Origin: Christensenella sp. UBA7707
GTDB taxonomy: Bacteria > Bacillota > Clostridia > Christensenellales > CAG-138
Direction: 5' to 3'
Length of the DNA stretch: 20,963 bases
Assembly: GCA_002482435.1 (NCBI GenBank)
Contig: DLFZ01000128.1
Coordinates: 1 to 20,963 of the forward strand
Positions 7,194 through 18,132 of this stretch are shown one piece after another. The notes beneath the pieces are model-generated. The model ran no database searches. It was not told the DNA's origin and saw nothing but the letters and a program-made list of their open reading frames with translations. Numbering within the stretch: the first letter of the stretch is position 1; each line of letters opens with the position of its first letter. A program made the position numbers and the translations under genes.

Positions 7194-8825
7194 ATGAAGC
7201 ATCTGCCCTTTACGAGGAAAGCGATTATTTTTGCGCTTGTCCTCACAGTCGTCCTCGTTTCCGCTACGGCATATGCCGCCGGGGAAGGAGGGGAAGGCAA
7301 CGTCTTTACCAACAGCTTTTGGTCGCTTGTGCCGCCGATCGTTGCCATCGCACTTGCTCTCATCACAAAGGAAGTCTACTCTTCATTGTTTGCGGGCGTG
7401 CTCGTCGGCGCGCTGTTCTCCGCCAATTTCAACCTTGAAGGAAGCCTGCACAACATGGTGGACAACGGCTTCATCGCGGTAATCAGCGACGGTTGGAATG
7501 TAGGGATTTTGATTTTCCTCGTTCTTCTCGGCACCGTCAGTGCGATCTCGTTTAAATCTGGTGCTACAGTCGCCTACGGCGAATGGGCGCAAAAGCGTAT
7601 TAAGAGCCGTGTCGGCGCGCAATTGGCCACAGTCGTGCTTGGCGTGCTGATCTTCGTGGACGACTATTTCAACTGTCTTACTGTAGGCAACGTTATGCGC
7701 CCCGTAACGGACAGCCATAAGATTTCCCGCGCAAAGCTCGCCTATATTGTGGATGCCACAGCAGCACCCGTGTGCATTATCGCTCCCATCAGCTCTTGGG
7801 CGGCGGCCGTTACTGCCTTTTCGCAGGGCTATGGCGACAGCCCCTATGCTCTTTTCATCGACTCCATCCAATACAATTTCTACGCGTTGTTCACACTTGC
7901 GTTTATGGTCGCCATCATCCTCATGAAGATTGACTTCGGTCCCATGAAGTTGCACGAAAGCAATGCGCAAAAAGGCGACATTTATACCACACCGGACAGG
8001 CCTTATGCCAATGCCGACAACGAAGTCCCCAATAAAAACGGCAAGGTGAAAGACCTGATCATCCCTATCTTTGGTATGCTTGTTCCTCTTTGCATACTTG
8101 GTCTTCTCTACACGGGCGGCTTCTTTGCGGGTGAATCCTTTGTTGACGCGTTTGCAAACTGCGACGCTTCCTTGGGCCTGGTATACGGCTCGCTCATCGC
8201 TGTGTTGATCATGCTCGTCTATTTCCTCGTGCGCAGGACCATGAGTTTCAAGGATTTTATGGATTGCCTGCCACAGGGCTTCCGAAATATGGTTCCTGCC
8301 ATCCTTATTTTGATCCTCGCGTGGACTCTCTCTACCGTTACAGGCATGCTTGGCGCTTCTTCTTATGTGGAAGGGCTTATACATGGCTCCGCCAAAGGCT
8401 TTGTGAATTTTCTGCCCGCCATCATATTTTTGGTGGCCTGCGGCCTGTCGTTTGCAACGGGCACCTCTTGGGGCACCTTTGGCATTTTGCTCCCTATCGT
8501 GATTGAGGTGTTTTCCATTGGCAATCCGCTGCTCGTCGTGAGCGTTTCGGCCTGCCTTGCGGGTGCGGTTTTCGGTGACCATTGCTCGCCCATTTCAGAT
8601 ACCACCATTATGGCCTCCGCGGGTGCACAGTCTAACCACATTAACCACGTCTCCACACAGCTTCCCTATGCCGTAACGGTGGGCGTGGTATGCTTCCTTT
8701 TCTACATTATCGCAGGCTTCTGGCAGAGCCCGATCGTAACGCTTGTAGGCGTTGCTTGCACCGTCGGCGTGCTTTTCGTAATCAAAAAGACAATTGCAAA
8801 GCCGAACGATCCCAAGCTATCCTAG
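7194..8825 (+). CDS. nhaC: Na+/H+ antiporter, NhaC family
   Basis: A 543-residue polytopic membrane protein with about 12 helices. Residues 1-29 look like a signal peptide or an extra first helix ending in TAYAAG. Family landmarks are FVDDYFNCLTVGNVMRP (in the first half) and GDHCSPISDTTIMASAGA (in the second half), both typical of the NhaC branch. It should exchange intracellular Na+ (or, in MleN-like members, organic anions with Na+) for protons. AGGAGG sits 8 bases before the ATG, a very strong site. It is monocistronic: its own promoter is upstream and a strong hairpin is at 8863-8902. It is divergent from rnf and precedes the ATPase operon, linking Na+ and H+ gradients. The exact substrate is not settled by sequence. 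Confidence 0.9.
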   Translation: MKHLPFTRKAIIFALVLTVVLVSATAYAAGEGGEGNVFTNSFWSLVPPIVAIALALITKEVYSSLFAGVLVGALFSANFNLEGSLHNMVDNGFIAVISDGWNVGILIFLVLLGTVSAISFKSGATVAYGEWAQKRIKSRVGAQLATVVLGVLIFVDDYFNCLTVGNVMRPVTDSHKISRAKLAYIVDATAAPVCIIAPISSWAAAVTAFSQGYGDSPYALFIDSIQYNFYALFTLAFMVAIILMKIDFGPMKLHESNAQKGDIYTTPDRPYANADNEVPNKNGKVKDLIIPIFGMLVPLCILGLLYTGGFFAGESFVDAFANCDASLGLVYGSLIAVLIMLVYFLVRRTMSFKDFMDCLPQGFRNMVPAILILILAWTLSTVTGMLGASSYVEGLIHGSAKGFVNFLPAIIFLVACGLSFATGTSWGTFGILLPIVIEVFSIGNPLLVVSVSACLAGAVFGDHCSPISDTTIMASAGAQSNHINHVSTQLPYAVTVGVVCFLFYIIAGFWQSPIVTLVGVACTVGVLFVIKKTIAKPNDPKLS

Positions 8826-8862
8826 AGCGCATAGTCGTACAAAACCTGTTTTTAAGAGGCTG

Positions 8863-8902
8863 CATCCGCCGACATGGAGCATAACGTCCATGTCGGCGGA
8901 TG
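8863..8902 (+). terminator. Strong hairpin after nhaC (terminator)
   Basis: CATCCGCCGACATGGA (8863-8878) and TCCATGTCGGCGGATG (8887-8902) form a perfect 16-bp GC-rich stem with an 8-base loop. The 3' side is TCTTTATAGTTTT, only moderately T-rich. It lies about 37 bases past the nhaC stop. Confidence 0.8.
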
Positions 8903-9090
8903 TCTTTATAGTTTTGATAATTTTGCTTAAAATAAGGGGGGATTACAATGCGGAAATGGCCATATTGCCGGCCGTTGCTGTCCTCATGCGTGGTCGAGGA
9001 ACCTTGACTTTTAACCAGGTGTATAGTAGTCTTGTGAAAAATAGCGCTTGAACGCTTAGACGGTAGCTTGTTTCAAGATTTGCTGCCTGT
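8903..9090 (+). promoter_or_regulatory. Leader region of the V-ATPase operon
   Basis: This stretch lacks a convincing long gene. A weak promoter may be TTTATA (8905-8910) with TAAAAT (8928-8933) at 17 bases. Local structures include GTCGAG/CTTGAC with a GAAC loop (about 8993-9008) and CTTGAA (9047-9052) with TTCAAG (9072-9077). These lie directly before the terminator hairpin at 9091-9128, the layout of a riboswitch or attenuator. I cannot match it to a known RNA class by eye. Confidence 0.4.
8948..9007 (+). CDS. Possible 19-codon leader peptide
   Basis: ATG 8948 follows GGGGGG (8936-8941) at 6 bases and opens a frame for MRKWPYCRPLLSSCVVEEP, ending at TGA 9005-9007. It lies between the nhaC hairpin and the terminator before the ATPase genes. 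No family is recognised. The nearby alternative frame from ATG 8957 (31 codons) uses the same site less well. If the promoter at 8905-8933 is the true one, its start would leave no room for this ribosome site. Confidence 0.25.
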   Translation: MRKWPYCRPLLSSCVVEEP

Positions 9091-9128
9091 GGGTGAGGGC
9101 TTCCGCTATAGAAGTTCTTGCCCTTTTT
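9091..9128 (+). terminator. Intrinsic terminator/attenuator upstream of V-ATPase genes
   Basis: GGGTGAGGGCTTC (9091-9103) pairs along its whole length with GAAGTTCTTGCCC (9111-9123), including four G-U pairs, with a 7-base loop, followed directly by TTTTT (9124-9128). The nhaC transcript already has a hairpin 200 bases earlier, so this second one suggests a conditional stop within the ATPase leader. Confidence 0.65.
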
Positions 9129-9142
9129 GTCCATGATACATA

Positions 9143-9171
9143 TTGATATCTATCGAATCTAAGAATGTATT
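9143..9171 (+). promoter_or_regulatory. Possible proximal promoter of the V-ATPase operon
   Basis: TTGATA (9143-9148) and TGTATT (9166-9171) are 17 bases apart. The -35 matches 5 of 6 and the -10 only 4 of 6. It lies after the terminator and would start transcription very close to the ribosome site at 9177-9183. Confidence 0.3.
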
Positions 9172-9195
9172 ACTCCAAAGGAGCCGAGACGTAAT

Positions 9196-9504
9196 ATGGC
9201 CGACAATCCCATTGATCTGATCCGTGAAGCGGAGCTTGAGGCGGAAAAAATACTGCATGATGCCGCGCTTGAGGCAACGCGCCTCAAGGATGAAGCGTAT
9301 GCGGAGGCGTGCCGTATCGCTCAGCTTCATCAACAAGAGGCAAGCACTGCGGCTGCGGTTGCCGTTTGCGCCGCGCGTGAAGCATGCCGAGAGCATTCAG
9401 AGGCGGAAGCGGTAAATCTTCAACAGGAAATTGAGGCTTTGCGCCTTAAAGCACAAAGCAGGCGTGAGAGCGCCATAGAAGCCCTCGTTTCTTCGCTTGT
9501 TTAA
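9196..9504 (+). CDS. ntpF: V-type ATPase peripheral stalk subunit G/H (NtpF-like)
   Basis: A 102-residue, Ala/Glu-rich protein predicted to be one long coiled-coil helix with no membrane segment (for example LIREAELEAEKILHDAALEA). This matches the size and composition of the bacterial V/A-ATPase stator subunit that pairs with subunit E; it is called NtpF in Enterococcus hirae. It is the first gene of the operon, ahead of ntpI, exactly as in E. hirae. The AAAGGAG site is about 12 bases before the ATG, somewhat far. The sequence is too simple for identification on motif alone; position makes the call. Confidence 0.8.
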   Translation: MADNPIDLIREAELEAEKILHDAALEATRLKDEAYAEACRIAQLHQQEASTAAAVAVCAAREACREHSEAEAVNLQQEIEALRLKAQSRRESAIEALVSSLV

Positions 9505-9536
9505 GCTTTATAAAAGCCTTTTAGAGGAGATCGTTT

Positions 9537-12039
<2,503 letters not shown>

Positions 12040-12051
12040 AGGAGATAGCCT

Positions 12052-12642
12052 ATGACAGGTCTTGAAAAAATCATTGCCTCCATTCTCGAGGAGGCTCGGA
12101 TGGAGGCACAAGCCTGCATTGAAGAAGCAAAGGTTGAGGCGGAACGCATTCTAGCTGAAGAAAATGCAAAAAGCTATGCTTTGTGTGCCAAAACTACAGA
12201 AAGCGCCAAGCAACAGGTGATTGATATCGAACGCGCTTGCGCTTCCGCAGTGCAGCTTTCGAGGCGAAAAGGCCTGCTTGAGGAGAAGCAGGCACTCTTG
12301 ACCCAAACGCTGGAGCAAGCGCTTGAGCGGCTGTATGCAATGCCTGAGGATGTGTATTTCGGCCTTTTGGTAAAAATGACGGCCGCTTTTGCAGAGCCAG
12401 GAGAAGGGGAACTCCTTTTAAACGAAAGAGACCTTTCACGGCTCCCAAAGGATTTTGAAAAAAGCGTCAATATGGCGCTCAAAGAAAACTGTAAACTCAG
12501 ACTGTCGGAACAGGCGCGGCCCATGGAAGGCGGCATTGTTTTAAAATATGGCGACGTCGAACAGAATTGTTCCTTTCGGGCGATTTTTACCTCCCGGCTG
12601 GATGAAATGAGTGACAGAGCGCGCGGTATATTGTTTTCATAG
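12052..12642 (+). CDS. ntpE: V-type ATPase subunit E (peripheral stalk)
   Basis: A 196-residue protein. The N-terminal 80 or so residues are a charged coiled coil (EEARMEAQACIEEAKVEAER) that pairs with the G/H-like subunit to form the stator stalk. The C-terminal globular part, with MEGGIVLKYGD near residue 160, attaches to the top of the A3B3 head. It begins 12 bases after ntpK with an AAAGGAG site. Length and order match the family. Confidence 0.93.
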   Translation: MTGLEKIIASILEEARMEAQACIEEAKVEAERILAEENAKSYALCAKTTESAKQQVIDIERACASAVQLSRRKGLLEEKQALLTQTLEQALERLYAMPEDVYFGLLVKMTAAFAEPGEGELLLNERDLSRLPKDFEKSVNMALKENCKLRLSEQARPMEGGIVLKYGDVEQNCSFRAIFTSRLDEMSDRARGILFS

Positions 12643-12655
12643 GCGGGAGGGGCAA

Positions 12656-13636
12656 GTGGAAAACGGGTTTATTTACGCGGTTACCCGCATACATAACCAA
12701 GAGCAAACACTTTTGACATCCGGTGACCTGGAGCGGTTGATCGCAGCCAGAGACGAGGCCGCCTGCCTCGACATCCTCAAAGAAAAAGGATGGGGCGCGA
12801 GCGACGCCGCCGCAGATGATGCGGACACTTTTTTAAGCAATGAAACGAAAAAGACATGGACGCTTGCCGAAGAACTTGCGGGAGGACTAAAACCGTTTTT
12901 TGCCCTTTACCATGCAAATGACTACCACAACCTCAAAGCGGCGATTAAGCTTGCTTATCGGGACGAAAGTGCAGCGCACGCACTGCGCTATTTCATGCAC
13001 CCCACAAGCGTCCCCCCCGAAACGGTATTTGAAGCGGTATGCGCCCACCGATTTTCCGATCTTCCGCCCGCAATGGCAGAAGCGGGGCGCGAGGCTTATG
13101 AGGTTTTGCTCCATACAGGAGACGGGCAGGCCTGCGATATGATTTTGGATGCGGCGGCGCTGGTCTCTGTTGAAGCCGCCGCGCTTACCTCGCAAAGTGA
13201 TCTGATACGCTTCTACGCGCGGCTTAAGGCGGATGAAGCTAACATCAAGGCGGCGATTAGGGCATGCCGCTTGAGAAAGGATCAGACGTTTTTGGAGCGG
13301 GCCATAGCGCGCGCAGGCAGCATTGATAGGGACGCGCTCATAAACGCAGCCGCAAGCTCCCCCGAAGCGCTTTATACATTCCTCCTTTCTACCCAATACG
13401 CGGGCGCCGCGGAAACACTGAAGGAATCGCTTTCGGCCTTTGAGCTGTGGTGCTCCAATAGGCTTATGGAGGAAATAGGCCCGCAAAGAAACCAATATTT
13501 TACGATAGAGCCGCTCGTAGCGTATTTGATGTGGCGCGAAAACGAAATCGCCATGGTGCGGCTTATCTTGTCGGCCAAGCGTAACGCACTTGAAGAAGCG
13601 GTCATTCGCAAGAGAATGAGGCAGATGTATGTATAA
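12656..13636 (+). CDS. ntpC: V-type ATPase subunit C (AC39/d-type)
   Basis: A 326-residue protein of the AC39 family, the funnel-shaped central-stalk part that couples the D/F shaft to the K ring. The start is GTG at 12656: GGGAGG is 5 bases upstream and the conserved N-terminus (ENGFIYAVTRI) begins there. An ATG at 12611 in the same frame would lie inside ntpE and add 15 residues of no family likeness. The typical NxKxAIR pattern occurs as DEANIKAAIRA. The gene overlaps the next one by 8 bases. Confidence 0.93.
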   Translation: MENGFIYAVTRIHNQEQTLLTSGDLERLIAARDEAACLDILKEKGWGASDAAADDADTFLSNETKKTWTLAEELAGGLKPFFALYHANDYHNLKAAIKLAYRDESAAHALRYFMHPTSVPPETVFEAVCAHRFSDLPPAMAEAGREAYEVLLHTGDGQACDMILDAAALVSVEAAALTSQSDLIRFYARLKADEANIKAAIRACRLRKDQTFLERAIARAGSIDRDALINAAASSPEALYTFLLSTQYAGAAETLKESLSAFELWCSNRLMEEIGPQRNQYFTIEPLVAYLMWRENEIAMVRLILSAKRNALEEAVIRKRMRQMYV

Positions 13637-13943
13637 AATAGCGGTCATTGGCGATCGAGACAGTATTTACGGCTTTGCGGCCATCGGCGTGGACGTTTAT
13701 CCCATAACGGATGCGGTGGCCTCCGCTAAAAAGATTAGGGCGCTTGCCGAGGGAGGCTATGCCATCATTTACGTGACCGAGGCTCTTTATGCAAAGCTTC
13801 ACGCTGAGGAACAGAGCGCAGCCATGCTCCCCATCGTGCTTCCCATACCAGGCATTGCAGGAAATACCGGGCTTGGTGTAGCTAGAGTGAGGAAGTTTGT
13901 GGAGCAGGCAGTAGGCTCCGATATCCTTTTTAGCGATCGATGA
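13629..13943 (+). CDS. ntpG: V-type ATPase subunit F (NtpG in E. hirae naming)
   Basis: A 104-residue Rossmann-like protein, the usual size of V/A-ATPase subunit F. It starts [20 protein letters not shown], with the GD...GF pattern typical of this subunit, and contains LPIPG near residue 74. It binds subunit D to complete the central rotor shaft. Its start overlaps the ntpC stop. A 31-base gap follows before ntpA, the largest gap within the operon apart from the one after the first gene. Confidence 0.93.
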   Translation: MYKIAVIGDRDSIYGFAAIGVDVYPITDAVASAKKIRALAEGGYAIIYVTEALYAKLHAEEQSAAMLPIVLPIPGIAGNTGLGVARVRKFVEQAVGSDILFSDR

Positions 13944-13974
13944 TTTTTCACTGAACAAGAAACGGAGAGATAGC

Positions 13975-15756
13975 ATGAGCAGCAAGGGTACGATATGGAA
14001 GGTTGCGGGACCGCTAGTGGTTGCGGAGGGCATGCGCGACGCCAACATGTTTGATGTGGTGCGTGTGGCAAAAAGCAGGCTCATTGGCGAGATCATCGAA
14101 ATACGCGGCGACCGCGCCTCCATTCAGGTCTATGAGGAAACGAGCGGCCTTCGGCCGGGAGAACCTGTGGAATCCACGGGCGTTCCCATGAGCGCTGAGC
14201 TTGGCCCGGGGCTTATACAGAGTATTTACGACGGCATACAGCGTCCGCTTGATGTGATTCGAGCGCGTTCGGGTGATCGATTAGCGCGCGGCGTGGAAGT
14301 GCCAAGCCTTTCGCGCACTAAGAAATGGCACTTTGTGCCGAGCGTTTTCCCGGGTGCTCAGGTCGTCGGCGGTGACGTGCTCGGCACAGTGCAGGAAACG
14401 GACATTGTGATTCATAAGATCATGGTGCCGCCAGGCGTACAGGGAACTGTAAAGGAACTGAGCGAGGGCGAGTTTACCGTGGAAGATTCGATCGGCACGC
14501 TTATCTCGGATAAAGGGCAGGAAGTGCCCTTAAGCTTGATGCAAAGGTGGCCTGTGCGCCGCGGGCGCCCATACGGCCGCAAATTGAGTCCGAGCGAACC
14601 GCTCGTGACCGGACAAAGGGTCATAGATACGCTGTTTCCTCTCTCAAAGGGAGGTACTGCTGCGGTGCCTGGGCCCTTCGGCTCGGGAAAAACGGTGGTG
14701 CAACACCAGCTAGCCAAGTGGGCAGACGCGGACATCATCGTGTACATTGGCTGCGGCGAGCGCGGCAACGAAATGACCGACGTGCTCAACGAGTTCCCCG
14801 AGCTCAAAGACCCGAAAACGGGCAAAAGCCTCATGGAGCGTACGGTGCTCATCGCCAACACCTCAGATATGCCCGTGGCGGCTCGAGAGGCTTCTATTTA
14901 TACCGGCATAACAATCGCAGAATATTTTCGGGATATGGGTTATTCCGTAGCACTTATGGCGGACTCTACCTCTCGCTGGGCGGAGGCGCTGCGCGAAATG
15001 AGCGGCCGCTTGGAAGAAATGCCAGGCGAGGAAGGCTACCCCGCTTACCTTGGCAGTAGGCTTGCACAGTTTTACGAAAGGGCAGGGCGCGTGGTTGCAC
15101 TTGGGGGTGAAGGGCGAGAAGGCGCTTTGAGCGTAATCGGGGCGGTATCCCCTGCGGGAGGGGATATTTCTGAGCCGGTGAGCCAAGCGACGTTGCGCAT
15201 CGTCAAGGTGTTTTGGAGCCTCGACGCACAGCTTGCGTATGCCCGTCACTTCCCGGCGATCAACTGGCTTACAAGTTATTCGCTCTACCTCGACGATGTG
15301 GGGAAATGGCTCAACGCGAATGTCGGGGAGAATTGGGCGGAGACACGAAAGCGCGTGATGCTGCTTTTACAGGAGGAGAGCGAGTTGGACGAGATCGTCC
15401 GCCTTGTCGGCATGGACGCGCTTTCTCCTGCGGATCGTCTGAAGCTGGAGGCAGCACGCAGCATCCGGGAGGATTTTTTGCACCAAGACGCTTTTCATGA
15501 GGTGGACACCTACTCGTCTTTAGACAAGCAGGCTGCGTTGCTAGAACTGATCTTGGCTTATTACGATACTTCAAAGGATGCGCTCGAACAGGGAGTCCCC
15601 ATAAATGCGCTTGTAAGGCTGCCCGTGCGTGAGGCAATCGGCCGATTCAAGTATACGCCCGACGGGCAAATGCGCGAACAAGCTCTTGCGATTGCACATA
15701 AGCTGAATGCTGAGGTGCAGGAGCTCATCACAAAGCTGAAGGAGGAAAACGCGTAA
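13975..15756 (+). CDS. ntpA: V-type ATPase catalytic subunit A
   Basis: A 593-residue catalytic subunit, the normal length. The Walker A loop GPFGSGKT is at 233-240 and the catalytic glutamate (Glu262) is in GCGERGNEM. The Walker B region is [17 protein letters not shown]. The long bulge typical of V-type A subunits, absent from F1-beta, lies between about residues 115 and 190. It hydrolyses or makes ATP at the A/B interfaces of the cytoplasmic head. The ribosome site is GGAGAGA before ATG 13975. Its TAA shares one base with the ATG of ntpB. Confidence 0.97.
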   Translation: MSSKGTIWKVAGPLVVAEGMRDANMFDVVRVAKSRLIGEIIEIRGDRASIQVYEETSGLRPGEPVESTGVPMSAELGPGLIQSIYDGIQRPLDVIRARSGDRLARGVEVPSLSRTKKWHFVPSVFPGAQVVGGDVLGTVQETDIVIHKIMVPPGVQGTVKELSEGEFTVEDSIGTLISDKGQEVPLSLMQRWPVRRGRPYGRKLSPSEPLVTGQRVIDTLFPLSKGGTAAVPGPFGSGKTVVQHQLAKWADADIIVYIGCGERGNEMTDVLNEFPELKDPKTGKSLMERTVLIANTSDMPVAAREASIYTGITIAEYFRDMGYSVALMADSTSRWAEALREMSGRLEEMPGEEGYPAYLGSRLAQFYERAGRVVALGGEGREGALSVIGAVSPAGGDISEPVSQATLRIVKVFWSLDAQLAYARHFPAINWLTSYSLYLDDVGKWLNANVGENWAETRKRVMLLLQEESELDEIVRLVGMDALSPADRLKLEAARSIREDFLHQDAFHEVDTYSSLDKQAALLELILAYYDTSKDALEQGVPINALVRLPVREAIGRFKYTPDGQMREQALAIAHKLNAEVQELITKLKEENA

Positions 15757-17156
15757 TGCCGCGAGAATACAAGACGATCCAAGAGGTCGCCGGCCCTCTG
15801 ATGATGGTGCGGGGCGTTTCCAACGTGGCCTACGACGAATTGGGCGAGATTGAGCTTGAAAGCGGCGAGCGCCGCCGCTGTAAAGTTTTGGAAATCATCG
15901 GCAGCAACGCGCTGGTCCAGCTTTTTGAAAGCTCCTCGGGCATCAATTTGCAAAACAGTAAGGTGCGGTTTCTTGGGCGCAGCATGGAGCTTAGCGTATC
16001 GGAGGATATGCTTTCGCGCGTGTTCGACGGGCTGGGAAATCCCATTGACGACGGGCCTGAAATTTTGCCGGAGTTCAGGCGTGACATCAACGGTCTGCCT
16101 ATGAACCCCGCTTCGCGCAACTACCCGCAGGAGTTCATACAAACGGGTGTTTCGGCAATCGACGGGCTTAACACCTTGGTGCGCGGGCAAAAGTTACCCA
16201 TCTTTTCCGCATCGGGGCTCCCGCACGCGCAGCTTGCGGCGCAAATTGCGCGTCAGGCCAAGGTGCTTGGCACAGGCGAACCGTTTGCTGTAGTATTCGT
16301 GGCCATGGGAATCACGTTTGAGGAGTCCGACTTCTTTATCAATTCCTTCCGTGAATCAGGTGCTTTAGACCGTACGGTCATGTTCGTAAACCTCGCCAAC
16401 GACCCTGCAGTAGAGCGTATCGCGACCCCGCGCATGGGCCTTACGGCGGCGGAGTATCTTGCTTTTGACAAGGGCATGCATGTGCTTGTGATCATGACGG
16501 ACATTACAAATTATGCTGACGCACTGCGTGAAGTATCCGCCGCACGCAAGGAGGTTCCGGGTCGCCGCGGCTACCCGGGATATATGTATACCGATCTTGC
16601 AAGCCTCTACGAGCGCGCGGGAAGGCTCAAGGAAAAACCCGGATCCATTACCCTCATTCCAATACTCTCAATGCCCGAGGACGATAAGACCCATCCTATA
16701 CCCGACCTTACCGGCTACATTACCGAGGGGCAGATCATACTTTCTCGCGAGTTGTACCGTAGGAACATTCAGCCCCCCATTGATGTGCTGCCAAGCCTTT
16801 CCCGCCTAAAGGACAAGGGCATTGGACACGGCAAAACGCGTGCGGATCATGCCAACACCATGAACCAGCTCTTTGCCGCCTATTCAAGGGGTAAAAACGC
16901 TAAGGAGCTGATGACCATACTCGGCGAAGCGGCCTTGACCGATATCGACCTGCTGTATGCAAAATTTGCCGACCGGTTTGAGCGCGAGTATGTTAACCAA
17001 GGGTATGACGCAAACCGCGGCATTGAGGAGACGCTTACCATAGGCTGGAAGCTTTTAAAAACGCTTCCACGCGCTGAACTCAAGCGCATTCGCGACGAAT
17101 ATCTCGACAAGTTTTATGAGGACCAAAAGGGAGAGCTATGGCACAGCGGCAAATAA
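15756..17156 (+). CDS. ntpB: V-type ATPase subunit B (non-catalytic)
   Basis: A 466-residue regulatory/nucleotide-site subunit. It lacks a true Walker A; the corresponding segment is [14 protein letters not shown], as expected for [21 protein letters not shown] is a signature stretch of this family. It alternates with A in the head. AGGAGG at 15740-15745 lies in the end of ntpA, and TAATG couples the two genes. It overlaps ntpD by 19 bases. Confidence 0.97.
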   Translation: MPREYKTIQEVAGPLMMVRGVSNVAYDELGEIELESGERRRCKVLEIIGSNALVQLFESSSGINLQNSKVRFLGRSMELSVSEDMLSRVFDGLGNPIDDGPEILPEFRRDINGLPMNPASRNYPQEFIQTGVSAIDGLNTLVRGQKLPIFSASGLPHAQLAAQIARQAKVLGTGEPFAVVFVAMGITFEESDFFINSFRESGALDRTVMFVNLANDPAVERIATPRMGLTAAEYLAFDKGMHVLVIMTDITNYADALREVSAARKEVPGRRGYPGYMYTDLASLYERAGRLKEKPGSITLIPILSMPEDDKTHPIPDLTGYITEGQIILSRELYRRNIQPPIDVLPSLSRLKDKGIGHGKTRADHANTMNQLFAAYSRGKNAKELMTILGEAALTDIDLLYAKFADRFEREYVNQGYDANRGIEETLTIGWKLLKTLPRAELKRIRDEYLDKFYEDQKGELWHSGK

Positions 17157-17812
17157 ATCCCACCCGCATGGAGCTTACGCGCCTTAAGCGCAAGCTGTTA
17201 ACGGCGGTGCGTGGGCATAAGCTTCTCAAAGATAAGCGTGACGAGCTGATGCGCCAATTCCTTGAGATGGTGAAAAAAAACATGGAGCTTCGAGAAAGTG
17301 TGGAGGCACGCGTACAGGCTGCGCTGGGAAACTTTGCTTTGGCGCGTGCCACCATGCAGAGCGCCGCGCTTGATACCGCTTTGCTTGTACCCGGGCAGGA
17401 AATCTTGCTTGAGGCGGACGTACGTAACGTTATGAGCGTGAACATCCCGGTATTTACCTGCAAATTCAGGAACTTAGACCCTGGCAGCATTTATTCCTAT
17501 GGCCTTGGACTCACCTCAGGGGATCTTGACGAGGCCGTATTGAGCCTATCGGAAGCGCTCTCTGATATGATCGCGTTAGCTGAAGCAGAACAGGGTTGCA
17601 AGCTGATGGCGATGGAAATAGAAAAAACGCGCCGTCGCGTCAATGCGCTCGAATATGTACTTATTCCCGAAATGCGGGAAAGCATCAAATACATTTCCAT
17701 GAAGCTTGATGAAAACGAACGCAGCACCCAGATACGTCTGATGAAGGTGAAGAATATGGTGCTAGAGCAGGCACACCATTACATGGAGCGGCAGAACGCT
17801 GACTTCGAGTAA
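17138..17812 (+). CDS. ntpD: V-type ATPase subunit D (central rotor shaft)
   Basis: A 224-residue protein forming the antiparallel coiled-coil shaft inside the A3B3 head. It begins with the family pattern [20 protein letters not shown] and LLKDKRDEL, and the C-terminal helix carries [16 protein letters not shown], both typical. The AAGGGAG site is within the end of ntpB. It is the last recognisable ATPase gene; the small ntpH seen in E. hirae between D and J is not found here. Confidence 0.95.
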   Translation: MAQRQINPTRMELTRLKRKLLTAVRGHKLLKDKRDELMRQFLEMVKKNMELRESVEARVQAALGNFALARATMQSAALDTALLVPGQEILLEADVRNVMSVNIPVFTCKFRNLDPGSIYSYGLGLTSGDLDEAVLSLSEALSDMIALAEAEQGCKLMAMEIEKTRRRVNALEYVLIPEMRESIKYISMKLDENERSTQIRLMKVKNMVLEQAHHYMERQNADFE

Positions 17813-18132
17813 GCTGAAAAGCGGCCGAAAGCATTGAATACACGGGAGCCATCGATCAGGGGATAAGCAACGCATGGTGATAAAAATATTAATACCGAAT
17901 TTATGTAATGAAGCAACATATTAATACAAAATTAATGTGCTGTGCGTTATAATTAAAAAATTGGCTACAAGCGACAACCTATGTTGGCTGCCATAGCGAA
18001 GAATAGACGTGTGCCTGCCATATCAAAGTAACGTGCAACCGTTAAAACGGCGGTCGTGGGAAAGGGTATTGTGGCAAGCATGAATTATCGTAGCAGTGTG
18101 GATGTACGAGCGCATCCGAGGATAAGAACTTA
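17813..18132. promoter_or_regulatory. Gene-free region before the K+ uptake genes
   Basis: There is no credible gene here and no clear terminator after ntpD. TATAAT at 17948-17953 on the plus strand is a likely -10, with only a poor -35 (TACAAA, 17925-17930, 17-base spacing). A transcript from it would have a leader of about 170 bases. The leader contains small hairpins such as CCGT/ACGG (around 18039-18050) and GGATG/CATCC (18100-18104 with 18113-18117). I looked for c-di-AMP (ydaO) riboswitch features, common before ktr genes, and did not recognise them. Confidence 0.45.
17886..17927. repeat. Two 10-bp direct repeats (ATATTAATAC), 32 bp apart
   Basis: ATATTAATAC occurs at 17886-17895 and 17918-17927, a period of 32 bp, about three helical turns. 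Each copy contains the palindrome TATTAATA. They lie just upstream of the TATAAT at 17948 and could be paired binding sites for a regulator of the K+ uptake genes. The local AT bias makes chance more likely than it seems. Confidence 0.4.

Noticed and set aside
7383..8582. A 399-codon open frame on the minus strand opposite nhaC
   Set aside because: It is antisense to a clear NhaC coding frame, has low-complexity His/Asp/Arg-rich sequence typical of a reverse-frame shadow, and has no family likeness.
8794..9051. An 85-codon ORF running from the end of nhaC through the terminator hairpin
   Set aside because: It spans a near-perfect 16-bp hairpin and starts inside nhaC in another frame; a protein reading there is unlikely.
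12887..13648. A 253-codon open frame on the minus strand opposite ntpC
   Set aside because: Antisense to a conserved ATPase gene within a continuous operon, without ribosome site or recognisable domain.
17813..18132. A c-di-AMP (ydaO/yuaA) riboswitch before ktrB
   Set aside because: Such switches are frequent before ktr genes, but I could not find the conserved ydaO segments in this leader. A covariance-model search would settle it.
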